From positions 1-64,000 of the forward strand of contig JAEZBO010000266.1 of NCBI GenBank assembly GCA_023427085.1: a DNA stretch of 64,000 bases. Reading direction: 5' to 3'. The stretch is from Pseudomonadota bacterium (GTDB taxonomy: Bacteria; Pseudomonadota; Gammaproteobacteria; Burkholderiales; Burkholderiaceae_B). Made by a program: the position numbers and the translations under genes. The notes beneath the pieces were generated by a model. The model did no database searches and was not told the origin of the DNA. It saw only the letters and a program-made list of their open reading frames with translations. Positions within the stretch are counted from its first letter, which is position 1, and each line of letters opens with the position of its first letter. Shown here one piece after another: positions 8,504 to 16,949 of the stretch.

Positions 8504-10834
8504 ATGAACCTGCCCCAGCCCAAGGCCCTGCACGACGGCCTGCTCGCGCGCGACGGTGCGCTGCTGGTCATCCGCCAGCCGGTCGCGCCGCCCACGCCCG
8601 CGCCGGGCCAGCCGGGCATCGCGTCCGATTACGTGCCGGCCACGCCCGAGATCTTCGTGGCGGTGCTGGCGGCGCCCGACCGCGCCACCGGCTGGCGCGC
8701 GCTGGCCTTCAACGGCCACGTCGACCTGGGCACCGGCATCCGCACCGCGCTGGCGCAGATCGTCGCCGAAGAACTCGAAGTGCCGTTCGAGCAGCTCGAG
8801 ATGGTGCTGGGCCATACCGAGGCCGCGCCCAACCAGGGCCCGACGATCGCCAGCGCGACCATCCAGATCTCGGCGGTGCCTCTGCGGCGCGCCGCCGCGC
8901 AGGCACGCGAGCACCTGATCGCGCGGGCAGCGGCGCACTGGCAGGTGGCGCCCGCCGCGCTGCGCGCCGACGCCGGCGCCATCGTCTTCATCGATCCGGC
9001 CGATGGCCGCCGCCTGCCTTACGGCGAGCTGCTGCGCGGCCGGCACGACCGGCTGACGCTGGCCGACGAGGTCCGCCTCAAGCCGGCCTCCGAATACCGC
9101 CTGGTCGGCACCGGCCGCGCCCGCGTCGACATCCCGGCCAAGGCCACCGGCGCGCTGAGCTTCGTGCACGACGTGCGGGTGCCCGGCATGCGCCATGGCC
9201 GGGTGCTGCGGCCGCCCTATCCGGGCCGCGACGGCGGCGACTTCATCGGCCACAGCCTGCTGTCGGTCGACCAGGCCTCTGTCGCGCACCTGCCCGGCAA
9301 CGTCCAGGTGGTGACGCGCGGCGACTTCGTCGGCGTGGTCGCCGACCGCGAGGAACAGGCCGACGCGGCGATGCGTGCGCTCAAGCTGCAATGGCGCACG
9401 ATCCCGCCGGCGCCCGATCTGCGCGACCTCGACGCCGCATTGCGCGCGCAGCCCTCCGAGCCGCGCCCGCTGCGCGCCGACGGCTACGCGGCGCTGGCCT
9501 TGCAGGCCGCGCCGCCAGCCCGGCGGCTGCAGCGCAGCTACGTCTGGCCCTATCAGATGCACGCGTCGATCGGCCCGTCCTGTGCGGTGGCCGACTATCG
9601 CGACGGCCGGCTGACGGTCTGGTCCGGCACGCAGAACCCGCACATGCTGCGCATCGATCTGGATCGCCTGCTGGCGCTGGGCGAAGGCAACATCGAGATC
9701 GTGCGGCTGGAAGCCTCGGGCTGTTATGGCCGCAATTGCGCCGACGATGTCTGCGGCGACGCCGCGCTGCTGGCCATGGCGGTCGGCGCGCCGGTGCGGG
9801 TGCAGCTGACCCGCGCGCAGGAACACCAATGGGAGCCCAAGGGCACCGCCCAATTGATCGACGTGCAGGCCGCGCTGGACGACGACGGCGGCCTGCTGGC
9901 CTACGACTTCGGCGTGCGCTATCCGTCCAACGACGCGCCGCTGCTGGCGCTGCTGCTGACCGGCCGGGTGCCGGGCCAGCCGCGCACGCTGCAGATGGGC
10001 GACCGCACGGCCGTGCCGGCCTATCGGTATCCCCACCAGAACATCGTCTGCCACGACACGGCGCCGCTGGTGCGCGCCTCGTGGCTGCGCGGCGTGTCGG
10101 CGCTGCCCAACGCCTTTGCGCACGAATGCATGATCGACGAGCTGGCCGCGCTGGCCGGACAGGACCCGGTGGCGTTCCGGCTGCGCCATCTGGACGACAG
10201 CCGCGCCAGCGACCTGCTGCGCGCCACCGCCGAGCGCGCGCACTGGCGCAGCGGCGCGCGCGGCAGCCGCGGCACGCCCGACGCCGACGGCCAGCTGCGC
10301 GGGCGCGGCGTGGCCTACGCGCGCTACATCCACAGCAAGTTTCCCGGCTTCGGCGCGGCCTGGGCCGTCTGGATCGTCGACCTGCGCGTCGATCCGGCCA
10401 GTGGCCGCGTGGTGGTCGAACGGGTGGTGGTCGGCCACGACGCCGGGCTGATGGTCAACCCCGACGGCGTGCGCCATCAGGTCCACGGCAACATCGTGCA
10501 GACGCTCAGCCGCGCGCTGCTCGAGCAGGTCGGCTTCGGCCCGCAGGGCGTCACCAGCCGCGAGTGGGGCGCCTATCCGATCCTGAACTTCACCGAGCTG
10601 CCCGACATCGACGTGCTGCTGATGCCGCGCCAGGACGAAGCACCGATGGGCGCCGGCGAATCGGCCTCGCTGCCAGGCGCGCCGGCGATCGCCAACGCCC
10701 TGTTCGACGCCACCGGCCTGCGCCTGTGCGCGCCGCCCTACACTAGCGAGACGATCCGCCGGGCGCTGCAGGCGCGCGCGTCTGGCGAGCCCGCCGCGCT
10801 GCCGGCCAGCCAGGCCGACACACTTCCGGCGTAG
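8504..10834 (+). CDS. nicB: Nicotinate dehydrogenase molybdopterin subunit (NicB-type, catalytic)
   Basis: The 776-residue protein is a xanthine-dehydrogenase-family molybdopterin subunit. It has the N-terminal cofactor-binding segment GHVDLGTGIRTALAQ, substrate-pocket loops in the middle, and the active-site glutamate motif MGAGESASLPG near residue 715. It ends without haem motifs, unlike the about 1187-residue single-chain NicB of Pseudomonas. I infer that it is the catalytic half of a split NicB whose cytochrome half lies on the minus strand at 1-3088. It lies in the nicEDXF operon and is followed by nicR. The ATG at 8504 is ten bases after nicF. Confidence 0.88.
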   Translation: MNLPQPKALHDGLLARDGALLVIRQPVAPPTPAPGQPGIASDYVPATPEIFVAVLAAPDRATGWRALAFNGHVDLGTGIRTALAQIVAEELEVPFEQLEMVLGHTEAAPNQGPTIASATIQISAVPLRRAAAQAREHLIARAAAHWQVAPAALRADAGAIVFIDPADGRRLPYGELLRGRHDRLTLADEVRLKPASEYRLVGTGRARVDIPAKATGALSFVHDVRVPGMRHGRVLRPPYPGRDGGDFIGHSLLSVDQASVAHLPGNVQVVTRGDFVGVVADREEQADAAMRALKLQWRTIPPAPDLRDLDAALRAQPSEPRPLRADGYAALALQAAPPARRLQRSYVWPYQMHASIGPSCAVADYRDGRLTVWSGTQNPHMLRIDLDRLLALGEGNIEIVRLEASGCYGRNCADDVCGDAALLAMAVGAPVRVQLTRAQEHQWEPKGTAQLIDVQAALDDDGGLLAYDFGVRYPSNDAPLLALLLTGRVPGQPRTLQMGDRTAVPAYRYPHQNIVCHDTAPLVRASWLRGVSALPNAFAHECMIDELAALAGQDPVAFRLRHLDDSRASDLLRATAERAHWRSGARGSRGTPDADGQLRGRGVAYARYIHSKFPGFGAAWAVWIVDLRVDPASGRVVVERVVVGHDAGLMVNPDGVRHQVHGNIVQTLSRALLEQVGFGPQGVTSREWGAYPILNFTELPDIDVLLMPRQDEAPMGAGESASLPGAPAIANALFDATGLRLCAPPYTSETIRRALQARASGEPAALPASQADTLPA

Positions 10835-10889
10835 ACTACCGCGCCATGCCACGCGCCTGGCGGCCGTGGCCCAGGAGCCTTTCGTTATC

Positions 10890-11408
10890 ATGCCGACCCC
10901 CTCATCCCGATCCGATACCGGCCATCCGCCCCGCGCCGCCGAGCCGGCCGTGCCCTACGTCTTTTCCTCGCAGGTCGGCCATCTGCTGCGGCGCGCCTAC
11001 CAGCGCCACACCGCGCTGTTCCAGCAGTTCATCCCCGACTCCAAGCTGACCGTCGCGCAGTTCGTCGTGATGTGCGCGCTGAGCGAGCAGGCCGCCTCGA
11101 TCAGCGAGCTGGTCAAGGCCACCGTGATCGACCAGGCGACCATCCGCGGCGTCGTCGACCGGCTCAAGAGCCGCGCGCTGATCGCGTTGCAGCCCGATCC
11201 CTCGGACCGCCGCAAGGTCATCGTCAGCCTGACCGACGAAGGCAAGCAGCTGGTCGCCGAAATGCAGCCGCATGCGCAGGCGATCTCCGAAGAGACCTTC
11301 GGCCCCTTGAACGAGGCCGAGCGCATCGCGCTGCTGTATCTGCTGCGCAAGATCACCGAGAGCGACGCCGATACACGCTATCCGGACGTCAACCACGTCT
11401 GCACCTAG
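10890..11408 (+). CDS. nicR: MarR-family regulator NicR
   Basis: The 172-residue winged-helix regulator contains the MarR core: a helix-turn-helix around residues 60-90 (ASISELVKATVIDQATIRGVVDRL) and the wing with DPSDRRKVIVSLT. In known nic clusters NicR represses the catabolic operons and is released by 6-hydroxynicotinate; that role is taken from the family and the location. The ATG at 10890 follows AGGAG; a GTG at 10866 is possible. The EamA transporter gene starts four bases after its stop, so both are probably on one transcript. Confidence 0.88.
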   Translation: MPTPSSRSDTGHPPRAAEPAVPYVFSSQVGHLLRRAYQRHTALFQQFIPDSKLTVAQFVVMCALSEQAASISELVKATVIDQATIRGVVDRLKSRALIALQPDPSDRRKVIVSLTDEGKQLVAEMQPHAQAISEETFGPLNEAERIALLYLLRKITESDADTRYPDVNHVCT

Positions 11409-11412
11409 GAAG

Positions 11413-12342
11413 ATGGCGAACCATCAATCCACCCACCTGCGCCTGATCGGCATGGCCGCCCTCTGGGGCGCCTCCTGGTCATGGGGGCGCGTCGTCGCGC
11501 AGGCGATGCCGCCGCTGGCGGCCGCCAGCGTGCGTTTCCTGATCGCCAGCCTGGCGCTGCTGCTGTGGCTCTCGCACAGCGGCCGGCTCAAGTCGATCGC
11601 CGCGCTCGACCGGCGCCAGTGGCAAGGCCTGTTCTGGGCCGCGGCCGCCGGCGTGTTCGGCTACTCCACCTTTTTCATGCTGAGCCTGCAACTGGTGCCG
11701 GCCGGCAAGGGCGCGGTGGTCATCACGCTCAATCCGGCCGCCACGCTGCTGCTGGCCGCGCTGATCTTTCGCGAGCAGCTCAACGGCACGATCATCCTGG
11801 GCATGCTGATGGCCGCCGGCGGCGCGCTGTACGCCATCAGCGGCGGCGCGCCGCTGCAGTTCCTGTCCGGCCAGACCGGCGTCGGCGAGCTGCTGCTGAT
11901 GGGCTGCGTGGCCTGTTGGGTGGTCTACACGCTGATCGGCCGCGCGGTGCTGGGCGGCATCGATGCGCTGACCGCCACCACCGTCACGGCGATGCTCGGC
12001 GCGCTGATGCTGCTGGCGCTGAGCCTGGTGGTCGAAGGCGCGCCCGGCTGGCAGGCCATGCTGACGGCCAGCTGGCAAAGCTGGGCCTGCCTGGCCGTGC
12101 TGTCGGTGGGCGCCACCGCGGTGGCGTACGCCTGGTTCTTCGAAGGCGTCAAGACGCTGGGCGCCGGCGCGGCGGCCGGCTACATCACGCTGGTGCCGGT
12201 GTTCGGCATCCTGTTCTCGAGCCTGTGGCTGAACGAGGCGCTGACGGCCTCGCTGCTGATCGGCGGCGGTGTCGCCATCGCCGGCATGACGGTCATGCAG
12301 GTCGGGCGGAGACCGGCGGCACCCAGGGCAGGTAAAGCTTGA
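11413..12342 (+). CDS. DMT-superfamily (EamA) transporter
   Basis: The 309-residue protein has ten predicted hydrophobic helices arranged as two EamA repeats, typical of drug/metabolite transporters. The ribosome site AGGAAG overlaps the nicR stop region and the gene begins four bases after nicR, suggesting co-regulation with nicotinate metabolism. The substrate is unknown: nicotinate or a pathway intermediate is an inference from position only. The 3' end overlaps the convergent gene at 12293 by 50 bases. Confidence 0.85.
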   Translation: MANHQSTHLRLIGMAALWGASWSWGRVVAQAMPPLAAASVRFLIASLALLLWLSHSGRLKSIAALDRRQWQGLFWAAAAGVFGYSTFFMLSLQLVPAGKGAVVITLNPAATLLLAALIFREQLNGTIILGMLMAAGGALYAISGGAPLQFLSGQTGVGELLLMGCVACWVVYTLIGRAVLGGIDALTATTVTAMLGALMLLALSLVVEGAPGWQAMLTASWQSWACLAVLSVGATAVAYAWFFEGVKTLGAGAAAGYITLVPVFGILFSSLWLNEALTASLLIGGGVAIAGMTVMQVGRRPAAPRAGKA

Positions 12343-12640
12343 AGCGTCCGGCCCCGGCGTCATCGGGGTCGGCATGCCAGCCGGTGACCTCGAACTGGCG
12401 ATCCTCGGTATAGCCTTCGATGGCGAATCGCACCTGGGTCGGCTGCCAGTCCAGCTGGTCGAGCGCCGGCGCGTGGGCGCCCTGCACCAGCAGGTAGCCG
12501 GGTTCCGACCGTTCGGTGTTATCGGGAATGTCGGGCGTTGGCGCCCAGGTCACGGCCTTGCACGCCACGGTCAGTTCGTCCACCGATCCGTCCACGTGCG
12601 TCCTGATCAGATGCACCGCGTCGCTGTTCCAGGTTTCCAT
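12293..12640 (-). CDS. Hypothetical protein, 115 residues
   Basis: I recognise no domain. It is a small, acidic, soluble-looking protein with several Trp residues and no signal peptide or membrane segment. A good ribosome site (AAGGGAG) precedes the ATG at 12640. Its 3' end overlaps the EamA transporter gene by 50 bases in convergent orientation, so the two transcripts would be partly antisense. Confidence 0.7.
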   Translation of the reverse strand: METWNSDAVHLIRTHVDGSVDELTVACKAVTWAPTPDIPDNTERSEPGYLLVQGAHAPALDQLDWQPTQVRFAIEGYTEDRQFEVTGWHADPDDAGAGRFKLYLPWVPPVSARPA

Positions 12641-12681
12641 GCTGCTCCCTTGCAGAGTTGGGGATATCGAACGCCAGTCCG

Positions 12682-12933
12682 TCAGACGCGCGGGCCTTTC
12701 TTCTTTTCCATGAAAAACGGCGTGTCGTCGCGCGGACGCAGCGTGCCGGTCTCGGTCTCGACCACTTCTTCCTTGCCGTCGACGCGGGTGGCCTTGGGGC
12801 CGGGCTGGCCGATCACGGTCTCGTGCGGTTGCGGCGGCGCCGGCGACTTGCCCAGCGCACGTTCGCGGTCCTGCTCCTCCTGCGGCGTGGCGGCAGGCTC
12901 GTTGTAGGGAGACTCCTTGCGTGTCGTCGTCAT
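12682..12933 (-). CDS. Hypothetical small hydrophilic protein, 83 residues
   Basis: The protein is rich in Pro, Glu, Lys and Thr, has no hydrophobic core, and is probably disordered. The strong ribosome site AGGAGGT seven bases before the ATG supports a real gene. It is followed after 41 bases by the 115-residue gene on the same strand and may be cotranscribed with it. No function can be read from the sequence. Confidence 0.7.
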   Translation of the reverse strand: MTTTRKESPYNEPAATPQEEQDRERALGKSPAPPQPHETVIGQPGPKATRVDGKEEVVETETGTLRPRDDTPFFMEKKKGPRV

Positions 12934-13115
12934 GCTGACCTCCTGAACTATGCAGCCCGGCGTGGCGCGGGCCTCCAGGGTTCAGCCTAGCGCCACGCCG
13001 GCCGCGACGAAAGCCCGCCAGCGGCCCGATTCGTTACCAGGCATGGCGCGCCGGCGCCGCTGCGCCGCGAGCTCACGCGCCGGCCATTTCGATGGACACG
13101 CAGCGTAGCCGACGG

Positions 13116-14117
13116 TTACGGTGTCAGCGGCGCCACCGCGCCTGCCGGCTGCCGCGCATCAGCCACCTGCGCGCCGAGCGGGCAGGCCTGCCGCCAGCCC
13201 TGGTAGCCGCCCCGCAGCGCGTACACCTCGGGATGGCCCAGCGCGCGGATGCGCGCGGCCAGGTAGGCCGCCGAGATCTCGTCGGGACAATCGCAGTAGA
13301 CGATCACCGCGGTGTCGCGTGGCAGCGCCGCCAGCAGGGCCGCTTTGGAGTCGATCGGCATCGCGATCGCGCCGGGGATGATCGCGTCGCCGCCCTGTTC
13401 GTCCCGGGCCCGCACGTCCAGCAGCACGACCGGCCTGCCGTCGGTCATCAGCTGTCCGAGCTCGTCCAGCGGCAGGCGCGGCACCTGGCGGCTGTGACGC
13501 AGCAGCTTGCGGCGCTGCAGGTATTTGCAGGCCAGGTAGGTCGCGAACAGCGCCACGACGATCAGCAAACCCGGCAGCGCGTAGGTCGTCAGCAAGGCCA
13601 GCATCGCGCCCACGGCATCCTGGAAGATCAGGCCCAGCATCAGTGCCGACCCGACCCAGATCGCCGAGCCGGCCAGGTCGTACAGCAGGAACACCGGCAG
13701 CGCCGTGCCCGAGGTGCCCGCCATCAGCGTGCTGAGCGCGCCGGCGCCGGGCAGGAACTTGGCCACCAGCAGCATGCGCGGACCGACCTGCCGGTACAGG
13801 TCGGTGCTCTTGCGGATGCAGCGGTCCTGCGACAGGGACACCCGGCAGATGCCGCGCATCAAGGCGCTGCCGTAGCGCCGGCCGGCGTAGTACCAGACCG
13901 TGTCGGCGATCAGGCAGGCCAGCACGGCCAGCGCGAACACCGTCGCCAGCGTGCCGCCGCTGCTGGCCCCGGCCACGGTGCCGGCGACGATCATGGTCGG
14001 ATAGGCCGGGATCGGCACGCCCAGCTGCTCGAGCAGCACGTTGGCGAACAGCAGCGTCTGCGCGTGTTCGGCAAACAACGTGCGCAACAGGTCTATGAAT
14101 TCGGTCATCGGAAACAT
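13116..14117 (-). CDS. DedA-family membrane protein fused to a rhodanese domain
   Basis: Residues about 5-215 form a DedA (VTT-type) membrane domain. Visible features are GVPIPAYPTM, the ADTVWYYAGRRYG signature and the FLPGAGALSTLMAG loop, plus four or more hydrophobic helices. Residues about 225-320 form a rhodanese domain with VLLDVRARDE and the active loop YCDCPDE, whose cysteine could carry a persulfide. DedA proteins are linked to lipid flipping and envelope integrity; the rhodanese fusion suggests a sulfur or redox link. Start choices are ATG 14117 or 14108, neither with a strong ribosome site. Confidence 0.85.
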   Translation of the reverse strand: MFPMTEFIDLLRTLFAEHAQTLLFANVLLEQLGVPIPAYPTMIVAGTVAGASSGGTLATVFALAVLACLIADTVWYYAGRRYGSALMRGICRVSLSQDRCIRKSTDLYRQVGPRMLLVAKFLPGAGALSTLMAGTSGTALPVFLLYDLAGSAIWVGSALMLGLIFQDAVGAMLALLTTYALPGLLIVVALFATYLACKYLQRRKLLRHSRQVPRLPLDELGQLMTDGRPVVLLDVRARDEQGGDAIIPGAIAMPIDSKAALLAALPRDTAVIVYCDCPDEISAAYLAARIRALGHPEVYALRGGYQGWRQACPLGAQVADARQPAGAVAPLTP

Positions 14118-14291
14118 GCTCGGGTAGCCGGGAGCGTCAGCATACTGCGGCGCCGGCGTCGATATGGGGCTGATTCGTCCACCCGGGGCGGTACTCCCCC
14201 ACTGCCAGTCTGCTACAACCGGCACGCAAGCTTCCGAGCGGCCTCGCTGTGCAGGAAGGCATAAAATGGACGTTCAACAGGAGCCCCCGTC

Positions 14292-14495
14292 ATGGGTACA
14301 GCCCGCAAGCCCGTCGTCTCCGAAGCCGATACGCCAGAGCAGGCAAGCAGCCACGACCGCTGGTTTCGCGCGAAAGTACAGGAAAGCCTGGCCGACCCGC
14401 GCCCGCCGATTTCGCACGCCGAGGTGAAATCCCGGACGGCAGAGCTCATCGCCAAAGCCCACGCACGCGAAAAAGCGGAAAAAGCTCGTCGCTAG
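14292..14495 (+). CDS. Antitoxin of a ParE/RelE-type pair (stability determinant family)
   Basis: The 67-residue basic/acidic helical protein resembles StbD/ParD-like stability antitoxins (WFRAKVQESLADPRPPISHAEV). Such proteins bind their partner toxin and repress their own promoter. A toxin gene should follow directly. Only a C-terminal toxin remnant is present (14496-14590), so this antitoxin is orphaned. AACAGGAG precedes the ATG. Confidence 0.75.
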   Translation: MGTARKPVVSEADTPEQASSHDRWFRAKVQESLADPRPPISHAEVKSRTAELIAKAHAREKAEKARR

Positions 14496-14590
14496 TCGCT
14501 GTCCATCTCAATTACATCGTGGTCTACCGTGTCGCGGGCGGCGCCATCGAGGTCATCGGCGTGGTGCACGCACGCCAGCAATACCCCTGA
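14496..14590 (+). pseudogene. Remnant of a ParE/RelE toxin gene (C-terminal end only)
   Basis: In the frame ending at the TGA at 14590, the last about 28 codons read NYIVVYRVAGGAIEVIGVVHARQQYP, matching the C-terminal strands of ParE/RelE toxins (Y-I-V-Y-R-V then H-A-R-Q-x-P). The remaining two-thirds of a normal 90-100-residue toxin is absent; the remnant begins just after the antitoxin stop. A deletion of the toxin body fits. Confidence 0.75.
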
Positions 14591-14669
14591 ACGCCACTGG
14601 CCAATGCAGCGATGGATGACCGCGCATCCTCTATCATCAGCGCCTTCCCGCCTCATCCCGAGCCTCGCC

Positions 14670-15248
14670 ATGCAAGCCATCGCCGCCGCCCGCCGCCTGG
14701 TCGCCACCGACCCGGCCACGCTGATCCACACCTATATCCGCGCCAAGGACGAGAACCGTCCGCACCTGATGGCGCACGCCTTCGCGCAAGATGCCACGCT
14801 GACCATGCGGGTCGAGTCGCAGGCCATCAGCTTTCCGGCGCGCACCGAAGGGCTGGCCGCGATCGCCGACGTGCTGAGCCGGCGCTTCGGACAAAGCTAC
14901 GACAACGTCTACACCTTCTGCCTGGCCGACACGCTGCCGGCGGCCGACGCCACGCAGTTCTGCTGCGATTGGCTGGTCGGTATGACCGACAAGGCCAGCG
15001 GCGGCGTGCGGGTCGGCTGCGGCAGTTATGTCTGGGACTTCGCCGGCACGGCGCAGGACCGGCGCGTGCAATCGCTGGCGATCGCCATCGAGGCGATGGA
15101 AGTGCTGCCGCCCGACACGGCGCCGACGCTGCTGGACGACTGGCTGGCACGGCTGCCGTACCCGTGGGCCACGGCGGCGCAGGCTTGCGCGCAAGCACCC
15201 GCGCTGGATGCGCTGGCGCCGGTGCTGCGCTATTTGCGGCGCCGCTGA
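14670..15248 (+). CDS. NTF2-like (SnoaL-type) protein
   Basis: The 192-residue protein has an N-terminal helix and a cone-shaped barrel pattern (IHTYIRAKDENRPHLMAHAFAQDATLTM) typical of the SnoaL/NTF2-like fold. No catalytic residues are diagnostic, so it may be an enzyme of unknown reaction or a binding protein. The ATG at 14670 is preferred because it begins the conserved fold. The gene stands alone between the toxin remnant and the convergent RraA-like gene. Confidence 0.65.
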   Translation: MQAIAAARRLVATDPATLIHTYIRAKDENRPHLMAHAFAQDATLTMRVESQAISFPARTEGLAAIADVLSRRFGQSYDNVYTFCLADTLPAADATQFCCDWLVGMTDKASGGVRVGCGSYVWDFAGTAQDRRVQSLAIAIEAMEVLPPDTAPTLLDDWLARLPYPWATAAQACAQAPALDALAPVLRYLRRR

Positions 15249-15262
15249 CGCCCAGCCCGCCG

Positions 15263-15820
15263 TCAGGCCGGCCCGCGTGGCGGCGCGTGCCGTTCGGCCA
15301 GCACGATCACGCCGTCGCCATCGGCGTACAGCCACTCGCCGGTGCGCAGCGACATGCCGTGCAGCGTCACGGCCTCGCCGGCCTGCGCCGGCAGCATCAC
15401 CTCGGCGCGGTTGGGCCGCGTGCCCAGCGCGTGCACGCCCAGCGGCAGGCGCGCCAGCGTCGCGGTGTCGCGCACATAACCGTGGATCAACACGCCGCGC
15501 CAGCCGTTCTGCACCGCCATGCACGCCATCCGGTCGCCGAAGATCGCGGTGTTCTGCAGCGGACCGCCATCGACCACCAGCACGCGGCCGTCGCCGGATT
15601 GCGACAGCAGGCCGGCCAGCGACGAAATCTGCCCTTGCGGCAAGGCCGGCACGACCACGATCGATCCGAAATACCAGGGATTGCCGCCGTACTGCCGGTA
15701 CGCGTCGGGCAGCACGCGCAGGCCTTTGTCGGGCTGGCCCAGCGCCGCGTCGCACAGATCGGCGGTGGTCCAGGTGGCATCGGGGGAGTTGTCGTAGGAC
15801 GGCGGTTGAAAGGCTTGCAT
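15263..15820 (-). CDS. RraA-family protein (4-hydroxy-4-methyl-2-oxoglutarate/oxaloacetate aldolase type)
   Basis: The 185-residue protein has the RraA core VVDGGPLQNTAIFGDRMA and NGWRGVLIHGYVRD, including the Arg-Asp pair that in HMG/CHA aldolases binds substrate and metal. This family includes metal-dependent pyruvate aldolases and RNase E inhibitors; lengths of 160-230 are usual. Start 15820 begins the conserved part; in-frame codons reach 15895. It lies 148 bases downstream of the IclR regulator on the same strand. Confidence 0.8.
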   Translation of the reverse strand: MQAFQPPSYDNSPDATWTTADLCDAALGQPDKGLRVLPDAYRQYGGNPWYFGSIVVVPALPQGQISSLAGLLSQSGDGRVLVVDGGPLQNTAIFGDRMACMAVQNGWRGVLIHGYVRDTATLARLPLGVHALGTRPNRAEVMLPAQAGEAVTLHGMSLRTGEWLYADGDGVIVLAERHAPPRGPA

Positions 15821-15968
15821 GGTGGCCGCGGGCGGGTAGTCGTTCAGGAACCGCCAGCATGCATCAAAGCAGTATCGGGCACCATCGGGAAGCACCCCAG
15901 CGAGCCGGCGCCCGGCGCGCCTGGCGCCGACTTAGCGGCGGGGCCGGGGCACGCTGCCGAGCACGGCT

Positions 15969-16712
15969 TCAACTTCGTCGGGCAATCCCGGACTCATCGA
16001 AGACTAATGCGTCACCGCCCAGCAAAGCCGTCAGTTCGCGCGTGGCCTGCAGCAAGGTCGGATAAAGGCTGTCGGCGCCGCGCGCCTCGAGCCGATAACG
16101 CGGGCCCGATACGCTCAGCGCGCCCACCAGCACCTGCTGCGCGCCGAACACCGGCACCGCCACCGCCGCCATCTCGGGATGCGCGCCGCCGAAACTGGCA
16201 GCCCACCTCTGCTGTCGCACCGCGTCCATCTCGGCACCAGGCTCGCCTCGAAACGCCATCAGGATCGTGCCGGTCGCACCGCCCGCCAACGGCCGCCAAT
16301 CGCCCTCGCGGACCGAGTCGCGGATGACCTGGTTGTTGGCGTCGACCCGATGCAGGCACATGCGCCCGCCGTTCTGGAACACGTAGAACGAGGCGCTTTC
16401 GCCAAGCTCTTCGACGATGCGGCGCAGAAAGGGCGGCACGTATTCGACGGTGCGCTGCTGGCGCTGGAAGATCGCGCCCAGCTGCAAGGGGCGGGCCCCC
16501 AGCTGATAGCTGCCGTCGGCGATCCGGTAGAGGTAGTTCTCGCGCACCAGCGTGTCGATCAGCCGCAACGCCGTGCTTTTGTACAGACCGGTGCGCTTGG
16601 CCAGCTCGGTCAGCGTCAAGCTGTAATCGTCTTCCCGGAAGGCCGACAACAGGCCCAGCGCGCGTGTCACCGCGGCCACTCCCTTGTCCTCCGCAGCCCG
16701 CTCCTGCGCCAT
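15969..16712 (-). CDS. IclR-family transcriptional regulator
   Basis: The 247-residue protein has an N-terminal winged helix (LTELAKRTGLYKSTALRLIDTL, residues about 33-55) and a C-terminal IclR effector domain (residues about 80-240). It is divergent from the Bug-ALDH-lyase-CoA-transferase-AKR operon. The shared 237-base region holds two matched 13-base dyads (16798-16842), the probable binding sites. Effector unknown. Confidence 0.9.
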   Translation of the reverse strand: MAQERAAEDKGVAAVTRALGLLSAFREDDYSLTLTELAKRTGLYKSTALRLIDTLVRENYLYRIADGSYQLGARPLQLGAIFQRQQRTVEYVPPFLRRIVEELGESASFYVFQNGGRMCLHRVDANNQVIRDSVREGDWRPLAGGATGTILMAFRGEPGAEMDAVRQQRWAASFGGAHPEMAAVAVPVFGAQQVLVGALSVSGPRYRLEARGADSLYPTLLQATRELTALLGGDALVFDESGIARRS

Positions 16713-16797
16713 GTCTTTCCTCTGATGCCGGGGCCGGACAACGCCCGCCCCTCTTGTGTTGCGGCGATTGTCGCACAGGCATTTTGTTCTACCAAGC

Positions 16798-16842
16798 AGA
16801 ACTGCGTTCTAATTTAAGTTGCAACAGACAGAACTCGGTTCT
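16798..16842. promoter_or_regulatory. Twin IclR-type operators
   Basis: AGAAC-TGC-GTTCT (16798-16810) and AGAAC-TCG-GTTCT (16830-16842) are perfect 5-3-5 dyads starting exactly 32 bases apart, three helical turns. A further half-site GTTCT is at 16786-16790. They lie between the IclR gene and the divergent operon. Binding by this IclR protein is inferred. Confidence 0.65.
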
Positions 16843-16949
16843 ATTATTTCGACGTTGCACACGCGGCGACCCAAGCGTCCGGCTCCGGCCCAGAGGCGCA
16901 CCAGGGGGAGGCAGCAGCGTGCAATTCCAATCAGAACGTCCAACAGGAA

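Noticed and set aside
8444..10891. 815-residue minus-strand frame opposite the plus-strand nicB gene
   Set aside because: It has His/Arg/Gln-rich composition and no motif; the plus strand carries the molybdopterin-subunit motifs.
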